Source: Spirochaetae bacterium HGW-Spirochaetae-1 (lineage in GTDB: Bacteria > Spirochaetota > UBA4802 > UBA5550). From it: a stretch of DNA of 64,000 nucleotides. The number at the start of each line of letters is the position of its first letter. Position 1 is the stretch's first letter. The stretch covers positions 1 through 64,000 of the forward strand of contig PGXY01000011.1 in assembly GCA_002839375.1 (NCBI GenBank), read 5' to 3'. The notes beneath the pieces were generated by a model. That model worked only from the letters and a program-made list of their open reading frames with translations, did not search any database and was not told the origin of the DNA. Of the stretch, positions 51,037 to 58,029 are shown in pieces. The position numbers and the translations under genes were made by a program.

Positions 51037-52290
51037 TTATAAAAATTTGCTTTTTTGAACCGGGTATTCCTTCGCGGACTGCAACGTAGAATAAGTCGGC
51101 TTCCGGGCTTGAAGCTCCTTCTTTAAGCGTTCGAGCAGAGCTTCAAGTCGTCCTCTCGAGGCGAGGGCATTGGGAAGAGATAGCGTGAGTTCCACCCTTT
51201 TATGAGTGCCTGCCAGTGCCATGAAGAAGGGAAGGGATTCTACGCCCGGCGGAATAAAGAAACCGGTATTACAAACAAACCCGCCTCCCTGAAAGTGTTC
51301 CAGGGGAAGCCGTCCTGGATTGGACAGAATCCCGGAATTCCTGAAAAATCCGCTCCGGTATTTCATTGCTGTTTCCCGGTATACTGTGCCTTTGAGAAGC
51401 CATAGAGGTATGAAACGGGCAAGATTATCCCCCCAGTACTGCATACCGTCACATCGTTTTTCAATCTGTGCGGTAATGTCAGCGGAAACCAATTCCGGTG
51501 TTGAGTCGGGCAAGATATCCAGGTATATGAGATTGGTCAGGTTTCCTGTTGATTGCAGCCCCTGAACACGGAACCGCATATCCACCGGGACGGCGATCCT
51601 TACCTTGCCATCTTTATGTTTTCTTGCCTCATCGGCCATGATGCAGGCGATCTGGCCCAGCAGATTCGGATATTTTCCTTCAAGGGTTACCCTTTTCCAT
51701 ATAATGCCTCGCTTGTCTGCATCGGCCCAGCCCGTGGGAGCTATAAAGCGGTGTTTTGGTGGTGTTCTGCTTTCTTTCTGATATAAACGGGCGAGTTTCT
51801 GTTCCGTGAGAGCACAATGAGACCCAATAGGTTTTTCGCCGCGGAGCGAGCGGAATATATCCAGGGCCCATGACATAGTGCCCCTGGCGTCCATGGCGCC
51901 ATGGTGAGTGCGGAATGCGATACGCGGAGTGCCGCCGTTAATCAGGATGACTTCGCAGGTGGGTCCTTTTATGGGAGAAAGTTTTCTTTCGAGAAATGGA
52001 GCTCCTTCAGGACCTATACCGTTCCAGGCGGATCCATCCTCTTTACGCACATCGGGGGCAATTCCTGAGTCAACCCAGTGGCTCAGCGGGCCGTGTCCCC
52101 GGCATACGATACGGCTTCCGGGATTTGCTTTCGAGGCCTCTTTAACCGCCAGTATCCATTTTTTGTAATCAAGACAGCCTGATCCTTCGAGGATCATCTG
52201 GTTGGCGAAGGGCGGACATATGTGATTATATATCAGGTAAACTCGTTCCGTAGGTGACATTTTTCGTTTGTATTTATTTTGTTCGTTCAT
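51037..52290 (-). CDS. Stand-alone HHxxxDG acyltransferase paralogue 5 (variant motif)
   Basis: 417 residues, last of five tandem paralogues. Shares PTERVYLIYNHICPPFANQM at the N-terminus, a central VRIAVPVDMR with LQSTGNLT, and a late GILSNPGRLPLEHF. The active-site motif is THHGAMDARG rather than HHxxxDGRG: catalytic histidine and aspartate remain but glycine is alanine. It could still acylate, or be altered in specificity. A longer C-terminal tail (KPTYSTLQSAKEYP) is unique among the five. Its 3' end abuts the GNAT-like gene with no gap. AAGGA lies upstream. Confidence 0.78.
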   Translation of the reverse strand: MNEQNKYKRKMSPTERVYLIYNHICPPFANQMILEGSGCLDYKKWILAVKEASKANPGSRIVCRGHGPLSHWVDSGIAPDVRKEDGSAWNGIGPEGAPFLERKLSPIKGPTCEVILINGGTPRIAFRTHHGAMDARGTMSWALDIFRSLRGEKPIGSHCALTEQKLARLYQKESRTPPKHRFIAPTGWADADKRGIIWKRVTLEGKYPNLLGQIACIMADEARKHKDGKVRIAVPVDMRFRVQGLQSTGNLTNLIYLDILPDSTPELVSADITAQIEKRCDGMQYWGDNLARFIPLWLLKGTVYRETAMKYRSGFFRNSGILSNPGRLPLEHFQGGGFVCNTGFFIPPGVESLPFFMALAGTHKRVELTLSLPNALASRGRLEALLERLKKELQARKPTYSTLQSAKEYPVQKSKFL

Positions 52291-52338
52291 ATCAATAAGG
52301 TCCTTCTGAAAAAATATATGGAAAAAAAATTTTCTTTT

Positions 52339-53544
52339 CTACTGCGGTGGTTTCTCAGCGGGCCGAAAGTTCGCGGATATGCGGTTAAATGTATCTTCAA
52401 GACGGCCGTTTGTTGCCAGTACTTTCGGAACAGTAAGAATCATTTCAAAAATATTTCCATATCCGCCCAGGCCAAGAAAAAATGGAAAATACTCGATAGT
52501 GGGGGGGATTCCAAAAAGGCCATCGGTGTTGAATCCTCCACCGGAGAAATATTGAAGAGGTATCCTTCCCATATTGGTCAGGACCCCGGACATGCTGTAC
52601 AGATTATTTTCATGACGGCGGGCTATAATTTTTTTTGTTTTCTCCGCCATGAGCTTTATCGGAATATGACGATACAGGTCGTCTCCCGGTGTCAGCATTC
52701 CCTCACGCCTTTCTCTCACCTGTTGTTCGACTTCAGCGGCGACTTGTTCGGGTGTCGTTTCCGGTCGGACTTCAATGTAGATGGCAAAGCTCAGGTTTCC
52801 CGTTGAGCGGAGACCCTTCTGGTGTTGCCGCATATCAACGGGAATAGAGAAACGGACAACACCCTCGCGGTGACGCCATGCTTCCTTCGCTGTGAGGACC
52901 GCTATCTGTCCCAGCGCATTGGGGTATGTTCCGGTGAGGCGTTTTCTTTTCCATGTCATCCCTTCTTCGCTCCCCTGTGCTGAACCGGTCGGCGCTATAT
53001 GTTCGACCGGGTATGGCTTTCGGGTTTCTTTCTGGATTTCCCGTGCCAGTTCAGTATCGGTGAGTATAGAAGTTGATCCGATGGGTTCCTCGCCGCGGAG
53101 GACACGAAAAATATCTTCAGCCCAGGTCATGGTACCTCTGCCGTCCATAACTGCGTGATGAGTCCTGAAAGCGACACGCAGAGGATTCCCATGAATAAGG
53201 AGAATTTCGCAGCTGGGTCCTTCCCGATAAGGCAGTATTGTCTTTAAAAAAGGAGCATTATCGGGGCCCATTGCATCCCATGACGAGCCATCGGCTTCCC
53301 GAATCGTTGGAGTTTTGCCCGTATCGATCCACCTGCTTCTCCCTAATCGTCCCTTCAGAACTACCCTGCTTCCGGGATTTGCTTCCGATGCCGTTTTTAC
53401 TGCCTGCTCCCATCTTTTTTTATCAAGCACTCCACTTCCTTCGAAAATAAGCTGATTGGCAACTGGTGGGCACATCTCGTCAAAAACGAGAAAAAATCTT
53501 TCATTGAAGGAAAGAGGCCGGGTGTATTTTACAGATTGTTTCAT
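52339..53544 (-). CDS. Stand-alone HHxxxDG acyltransferase paralogue 4
   Basis: 401 residues. Belongs to the superfamily of NRPS condensation domains, PapA proteins and CAT, judged from THHAVMDGRGTM (His-His-Asp about residue 130) and VRFSIPVDMR with LRSTGNLS. The start at 53544 (MKQSVKYTRPLSF) aligns with the other paralogues; the longer open frame to 53616 would overlap paralogue 3. GGGAA lies seven bases upstream and the gap to paralogue 3 is 16 bases, so the two form one transcript. Confidence 0.82.
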   Translation of the reverse strand: MKQSVKYTRPLSFNERFFLVFDEMCPPVANQLIFEGSGVLDKKRWEQAVKTASEANPGSRVVLKGRLGRSRWIDTGKTPTIREADGSSWDAMGPDNAPFLKTILPYREGPSCEILLIHGNPLRVAFRTHHAVMDGRGTMTWAEDIFRVLRGEEPIGSTSILTDTELAREIQKETRKPYPVEHIAPTGSAQGSEEGMTWKRKRLTGTYPNALGQIAVLTAKEAWRHREGVVRFSIPVDMRQHQKGLRSTGNLSFAIYIEVRPETTPEQVAAEVEQQVRERREGMLTPGDDLYRHIPIKLMAEKTKKIIARRHENNLYSMSGVLTNMGRIPLQYFSGGGFNTDGLFGIPPTIEYFPFFLGLGGYGNIFEMILTVPKVLATNGRLEDTFNRISANFRPAEKPPQ

Positions 53545-53560
53545 GGTAACTTCCCTATTT

Positions 53561-54739
53561 TTATAAACTGCCGGTAATGGCGTCCAGGATTGATTCGATT
53601 CTTCCATTTCCTGCATACACCCCGGGCATGGTAGCCAGAATCTCCAGAGTGTCGCCGTTTCCCGTTGTGGTGATGCTCACGGGAAGCGATTCCAGGCATA
53701 CCGGGACGAAAAAAACGGTCCCGGTCGTAAATCCTCCTCCGTAAAAATTTTCAACGGGAAATCTACCAAGATTGGAGACGAAGGCCGAACAACGAAAATG
53801 GTTTTCCGCCTGTTTTCTTCTTGTTTCCTCCCTGAGGGCCGCGCGGAGCACCCAGAGGGGTAGATGACGGACAACCCGGTCTTCCCATGTGAGCTCGCCG
53901 TCAATTTTTTGTGCGAGGCGTTTTTGCAGATCTTCACTCACTGATTCCATCGTCGATTCCATTGATATATCAATGTAAAGAGCGTTGGTCAGGTTTCCCG
54001 TGGAGCGGGCCTCGGGCTTCCGGGGGCGGAGATCAACGGGTATTCCTATCCGGACCATCCCTTCCTCGTACCGCCATGCTTCGCGGGCAATGGTGAGCAT
54101 GATGCGGGGCAGCAGCTTCGTGAATGGTCCCTGGGCCCGGGTTCTCTTCCATACAAGTCCCGGGGAATTTCCCGTCGCCCTGCCTGCCGGGGATATGTAC
54201 CGGTGAGGAATGGTTTTGGCCAGCTTTTTACCGGAGAGATTGAGCAGATCATTTTCCGTCAGGGGGATCTGTGAGCCAAGGGGTTCCTCGCCCCGGAGCA
54301 CCCGGAAGATATCCTCGGCCCAGAGCATGGTCCCCCTGCCGTCCATGACGGCGTGGTGTGTCCTGAAGGCAATCCGTGGCGGGGTGCCGTTGATGATGAC
54401 CACTTCGCAGGTAGCGCCTTTTCTGAGATGGAAGACGCTTTTCAGGAATGGAGCATTTTCGCTGCCCATGCCATCCCATGCCGATCCGTCGATTTCGCGG
54501 ATTGCCGGTGTAATGCGTGAATCGACCCACTTGCTCGTGCCGCCATAACCGTGAAACTTAAGGCGGCTTCCCGGGTTTGCTTCCGAAGCGATTTCCACGG
54601 CACGGGCCAGGTCCTGGCGGTTGATATCACCTGTGCCTTCCATGATCATCTGGTTGGCCAGGGGCGGGCATACTCGGCCTGCGGCTACCCATAATCGTGA
54701 AGCATTGGAACATGTACGAAATGACCTTTTTTTACCCAC
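53561..54739 (-). CDS. Stand-alone HHxxxDG acyltransferase paralogue 3, GTG start
   Basis: 392 residues. Active site THHAVMDGRGTMLWAED and VRIGIPVDLR with ARSTGNLT. The N-terminus (KKRSFRTCSNASRLWVAAG) is diverged from the other four, but the family NQMIMEG block aligns, supporting the GTG at 54739. Its only ribosome-site candidate, AAAGG, lies in the 3' arm of a 12-base-pair hairpin (54748-54780), and a copy of the shared 14-base motif lies further upstream. Independent transcription and hairpin-controlled translation are therefore likely. Confidence 0.8.
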   Translation of the reverse strand: MGKKRSFRTCSNASRLWVAAGRVCPPLANQMIMEGTGDINRQDLARAVEIASEANPGSRLKFHGYGGTSKWVDSRITPAIREIDGSAWDGMGSENAPFLKSVFHLRKGATCEVVIINGTPPRIAFRTHHAVMDGRGTMLWAEDIFRVLRGEEPLGSQIPLTENDLLNLSGKKLAKTIPHRYISPAGRATGNSPGLVWKRTRAQGPFTKLLPRIMLTIAREAWRYEEGMVRIGIPVDLRPRKPEARSTGNLTNALYIDISMESTMESVSEDLQKRLAQKIDGELTWEDRVVRHLPLWVLRAALREETRRKQAENHFRCSAFVSNLGRFPVENFYGGGFTTGTVFFVPVCLESLPVSITTTGNGDTLEILATMPGVYAGNGRIESILDAITGSL

Positions 54740-54747
54740 AGCTTTTA

Positions 54748-54780
54748 ACCTTTCCTGATCATGAATGCATCAGGAAAGGT
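54748..54780 (-). promoter_or_regulatory. Leader hairpin that may hide the ribosome site of paralogue 3
   Basis: ACCTTTCCTGAT and ATCAGGAAAGGT pair perfectly over 12 bases with a 9-base loop. On the minus strand the second arm contains AAAGG, nine bases before the GTG at 54739, and the first arm is complementary to it. Confidence 0.5.
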
Positions 54781-54813
54781 CTACAATCGAAGAGAAGAAA
54801 AATCAAGAAAAAA

Positions 54814-54827
54814 AACCGTCTGGAAGG
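54814..54827. promoter_or_regulatory. Shared 14-base operator candidate, copy 2
   Basis: ACCGTCTGGAAGGG. The block 54801-54826 matches 57401-57426 at 25 of 26 bases, including AATCAA (a minus-strand TTGATT -35 candidate), so both gaps carry the same promoter module. Confidence 0.6.
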
Positions 54828-54893
54828 GGCAATATTTGATATGAATCTGACCTATGCTGCAATTTGTTTGGCGGCGATATTTCTCTGGCGCAA

Positions 54894-56084
54894 TCAGCCC
54901 GTGAATGAATCCAGTCCCCCGATGATGCCTTCCATGGCTTTTTCCAGCCTGCCATCGGTGGCAAGGGCCCGGGGCATGCTGACGACCAGTTCCACCGTGT
55001 CATTGTACCCGGCCAGTCCCATGAAAAAAGGCAGGTATTCCACCGCCGGCGGTATGCCGCAGAAGGCCGTGGCGTTGAACCCGCCGCCGGAGAAATAGCG
55101 CAGGTCGATGAGGCCCATGTTAGAAAGAATGGCAGTGTTGCGGTACAGACCCATATCATGCTTTATCTGTACTTCATTGCGGAGTGATCTTCTTACCATG
55201 GCAAGCGGAATGAATCGTACCACTTCATCGGCCCAGTACAGCATGCCGTCATTTTTGTTTGCTATCTGTTCCTCCATGTTTTTGACCAGGTCTTCATAGG
55301 TGGTGTTCTCCGTAACGTCAAAATAGATAAGGTTTGTCAGGTTGCCTGTCGAGCGCAGTTTTTCCTGCCGAAACCGCAGGTCCACGGGGATGGCAAAACG
55401 CACCGGTCCCGGAGAATGGCGCCATGCCTCGCGGGCAAGGAGGACGGCAACTTTTGGCAGCAGGTTTTTAATGGGTCCCTTTGTCTTATAACGGCGCCAG
55501 CAGATTCCCGTTACCCCCTGCGCCGCTTTGCCTGTGGGCGATATAAACTGGTGGCTGGGAGGGGTCCTTCCCTGCTTTTGATAGCTCCTGGCCAGTTCCT
55601 GCTCGGTAATGGCCGATGATGATCCCCGGGGCTTTTTATCGTTCAGGACCCGGAATATGTCTTCGATCCAGGTGAAGGTCCCCCTGCCGTCCATGATGGC
55701 ATGATGTGTTCTGAAAAAGACACGCAGGGTTTCGCCGTGGAGCAGGAGTACCTCGCTGCTGCGGCCGTCTGTTGTGGAAAGCTGCTTTTGCAGAAAGGGA
55801 GCATTATTGAGGTCCACGCCGGACCAGGAGCTGCCATCGGCTTCTACTACCTCGGGAGTCAATCCGGAGTCTACCCAGCGGCATCGGTTTAAAAATCCCC
55901 GGAGGATGAGCCTGCTGCCGGGATTCGCTTCCGAGGCTTCACGCACGGCTGCTTTCCATTTCTCTATATTGAATGAGCCGGTCCCTTCGAAAAAAAATTG
56001 GTTTGCGAAGGGTGGATTCATTTCGCCGTTAATCAGGTATATTCTTTCCGTTGAACTCAGTTTTCGCGTATATTTTTTCTGCAT
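54894..56084 (-). CDS. Stand-alone HHxxxDG acyltransferase paralogue 2
   Basis: 396 residues. THHAIMDGRGTFTWIED, VRFAIPVDLR and LRSTGNLTNLIYFDV are intact, as is the late NTAILSNMGLIDLRYFSGGGF block. The ATG at 56084 is chosen because GGAAGG lies seven bases upstream; an in-frame GTG at 56090 adds two residues. The gap to paralogue 1 is 43 bases, so these two are probably co-transcribed, while paralogue 3 has its own upstream module. Confidence 0.82.
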   Translation of the reverse strand: MQKKYTRKLSSTERIYLINGEMNPPFANQFFFEGTGSFNIEKWKAAVREASEANPGSRLILRGFLNRCRWVDSGLTPEVVEADGSSWSGVDLNNAPFLQKQLSTTDGRSSEVLLLHGETLRVFFRTHHAIMDGRGTFTWIEDIFRVLNDKKPRGSSSAITEQELARSYQKQGRTPPSHQFISPTGKAAQGVTGICWRRYKTKGPIKNLLPKVAVLLAREAWRHSPGPVRFAIPVDLRFRQEKLRSTGNLTNLIYFDVTENTTYEDLVKNMEEQIANKNDGMLYWADEVVRFIPLAMVRRSLRNEVQIKHDMGLYRNTAILSNMGLIDLRYFSGGGFNATAFCGIPPAVEYLPFFMGLAGYNDTVELVVSMPRALATDGRLEKAMEGIIGGLDSFTG

Positions 56085-56127
56085 ATACACACCTTCCCGG
56101 TGAAATAATGAAGATACTGCTGAAACA

Positions 56128-57333
56128 TTATTTTTTTCCTGACTCGTCCTGCTGCAGGCCTGTTATCAGCGTATCGAATATACTGTCCATACGATTTTGC
56201 CCGGCCAGTACCTTCGGCATAGTGATTATGATTTCCGTTGTGTCATTATTGTAGCTGCATGTTCCCATAACAAGGGGGAAATATTCCCCGCCGGGAGGTA
56301 TGCCCCACATGGCCGATGCGGTGAATCCGCCGCCGCTGAAGCGGGACAGGTCCAGGGCGCCCATATTGGAAATCAGGCTGGATATGCTGTAAATGCCTTC
56401 CCGGTGTCTCTCGCGGCATATGCTTTTGGCCTTCCATGCCATGAGACTCACCGGTATCTGCCGGTATATATCATCGCCTTCCGAGAGGATGCCGTCGGGG
56501 AACGAGGATATCTGAGCTGTAATGTCATTTTTGATGGATTCCACCGTTGAATCCTTTTTGATTTCCACATATATGGCAAAGGTGAGATTGCCCGTGGAGG
56601 TCAGACCTTCTTCGTAGGCCCGCAGGTCTACGGGAATGCTTATACGCACTATGCCATCACGGTATTTCCACGCTTCCCGGGCCAGGAGCAGAGCCAGCCG
56701 GGCCGTGATATTGGGATATGTTCCCTGGATGGTTCTTCTCTGCCAGGTCACTCCGCTCGGCTCTCCATCGGCTGTTCCCGTTGGTGCAATATGTTCAAAG
56801 GGGAAGGCCTTTCGCGATTTTGGCTGTATTTTCATGGCCAGTTCAGCATCGGTGAGAACTGAATTGCTTCCGCGGCATTTTTTTCCATTCAGGGCCCTGA
56901 ATATGTCAAAGATCCAGGTCATGGTTCCTCTTCCGTCCATGACGGAGTGGTGGGTGCGAAAAATAACCCTTTGAGGCGTTCCTTCCACTAGAAGAACTTC
57001 ACAGGGTAAGCCCTGGCGGATCGGCAGAGCCGTTTGCAGGAAGGGCGCGTTTTCAGGATCGTGTCCAGACCACTGTGATCCGTCAACCTGCTTAACCGGC
57101 GGTGTTTTGCCCGAGTCCACCAGGCGGCTGAATCCGAGATGTCCCTTGAGCATAACGCGGCTGCCGGGATTTGCCTCCGATGCTTCACGGACCGCCCTTT
57201 CCCATGATTCGGGTTCGAAGGAACCTGCCCCCTCCATGATGAATTGGTTGGCTATGGGAGGATTTATTTTGTCAAAAACCAGAAAAAATCTTTCGTTGAA
57301 GGAAAGCTGACGTTTGTATGGTGTTTTTTTCAT
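56128..57333 (-). CDS. Stand-alone HHxxxDG acyltransferase paralogue 1
   Basis: 401 residues, first of the five in transcription order. N-terminal SFNERFFLVFDKINPPIANQ; active-site His-His at 128-129 and Asp 133 in THHSVMDGRG; VRISIPVDLRAYEEG and LTSTGNLTFAIYV; a final SNMGALDLSRFSGGGF. No signal peptide or membrane helix, so cytoplasmic. In related enzymes the second histidine catalyses acyl transfer from a carrier protein or CoA to an amine or alcohol. AAGG eight bases before the ATG. Divergent from the giant synthetase gene. Confidence 0.83.
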   Translation of the reverse strand: MKKTPYKRQLSFNERFFLVFDKINPPIANQFIMEGAGSFEPESWERAVREASEANPGSRVMLKGHLGFSRLVDSGKTPPVKQVDGSQWSGHDPENAPFLQTALPIRQGLPCEVLLVEGTPQRVIFRTHHSVMDGRGTMTWIFDIFRALNGKKCRGSNSVLTDAELAMKIQPKSRKAFPFEHIAPTGTADGEPSGVTWQRRTIQGTYPNITARLALLLAREAWKYRDGIVRISIPVDLRAYEEGLTSTGNLTFAIYVEIKKDSTVESIKNDITAQISSFPDGILSEGDDIYRQIPVSLMAWKAKSICRERHREGIYSISSLISNMGALDLSRFSGGGFTASAMWGIPPGGEYFPLVMGTCSYNNDTTEIIITMPKVLAGQNRMDSIFDTLITGLQQDESGKK

Positions 57334-57413
57334 GTTTTTGGCCTTATTGCGTGGATTTTATATTTCTGTAATATATATAGATAAGCAAATTATTGTAAGA
57401 AATCAAGGAAAAA

Positions 57414-57427
57414 ACCGTCTGGAAGGA
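57414..57427. promoter_or_regulatory. Shared 14-base operator candidate, copy 3
   Basis: ACCGTCTGGAAGGA, eight bases upstream of the TTGATT -35 candidate of paralogue 1 on the minus strand, the same geometry as copy 2. Confidence 0.6.
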
Positions 57428-57562
57428 TTTATTTTTACAAGAAAATTAATCGCTTAATTAAATTTTATGGTGGAAAAATTCACCGGGGTGATTTATGAGA
57501 TGTTTACTGCTGAAGTATTCAGAAGATGCTGCATGATTAAATCAGAATGTCTAAAAATTGAC

Positions 57563-57591
57563 TTGATTCCGTCTGGACGGTGTTCTAAAAT
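57563..57591 (+). promoter_or_regulatory. Promoter TTGATT-17-TAAAAT containing operator copy 4
   Basis: The most symmetric motif copy, TCCGTCTGGACGGT (57568-57581), starts on the last base of TTGATT and fills the spacer. A protein bound here would block polymerase, arguing for repression at this site. Confidence 0.5.
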
Positions 57592-57724
57592 TGAATCCTG
57601 TTAATTTAATAGTAATAAAGAAGATGATATTTAAAATAATGAACAAAAAATTAAAAATATATAGTAAAATAAATAAAAAATGTTCTTTTTTGCCTTTTCT
57701 AAAACCCATATGGGAGGTTTTTTG

Positions 57725-57754
57725 TTGACATTATTTTAGAGATGTCGTTATAAT
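57725..57754 (+). promoter_or_regulatory. Consensus promoter TTGACA-18-TATAAT of the giant synthetase
   Basis: Both hexamers are exact. Transcription would begin near 57761, about 270 bases before the start codon. Motif copy 5 lies about 20 bases downstream of the expected start. Confidence 0.75.
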
Positions 57755-57778
57755 AGATTTGTCGTTAAAGTTAAAAAT

Positions 57779-57792
57779 ACCGGCTGGACGGT
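57779..57792. promoter_or_regulatory. Shared 14-base operator candidate, copy 5
   Basis: ACCGGCTGGACGGT, in the early transcribed region of the synthetase leader, where a bound repressor would act as a roadblock. Confidence 0.55.
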
Positions 57793-57962
57793 TTGATAGT
57801 TTGAAAAAACTTATCCTTCTCCATCAGTGTTTTAACGGGCCTTTGAAATTAAAAAATATAAAGACTCACAATAATCAATCAGCCAGATTATAAAACAACT
57901 CACTGACAAAAAAAGACCTTACATGCAAAATCAATCACACCTGGCTGCCGTCTGAAAGTATC

Positions 57963-57992
57963 CTGAAAAACTCCATCAATGAAGTTTTTCAG
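57963..57992 (+). promoter_or_regulatory. Leader hairpin before the synthetase gene
   Basis: CTGAAAAACT and AGTTTTTCAG pair perfectly over 10 bases with a 10-base loop. It lies 38 bases before the start codon and is not followed by a T-run. Attenuation, mRNA protection or antitermination are possible. Confidence 0.45.
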
Positions 57993-58029
57993 CTAATTGT
58001 TAATTGTAATACTTGGGGGGTATTCCATA

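Larger units (their letters stand above)
57334..58029. promoter_or_regulatory. Regulatory gap between the acyltransferase series and the synthetase
   Basis: 696 bases, AT-rich, no convincing gene. It contains three copies of the shared 14-base motif, a minus-strand TTGATT-17-TATCTA for paralogue 1 (57378-57406), TTGATT-17-TAAAAT at 57563-57591, the consensus promoter at 57725-57754, and a leader of about 270 bases with a perfect hairpin at 57963-57992. Confidence 0.65.

Noticed and set aside
57467-57604. 45-codon open frame in the regulatory gap
   Set aside because: No ribosome site, odd composition, and it runs through operator copy 4 and the promoter.
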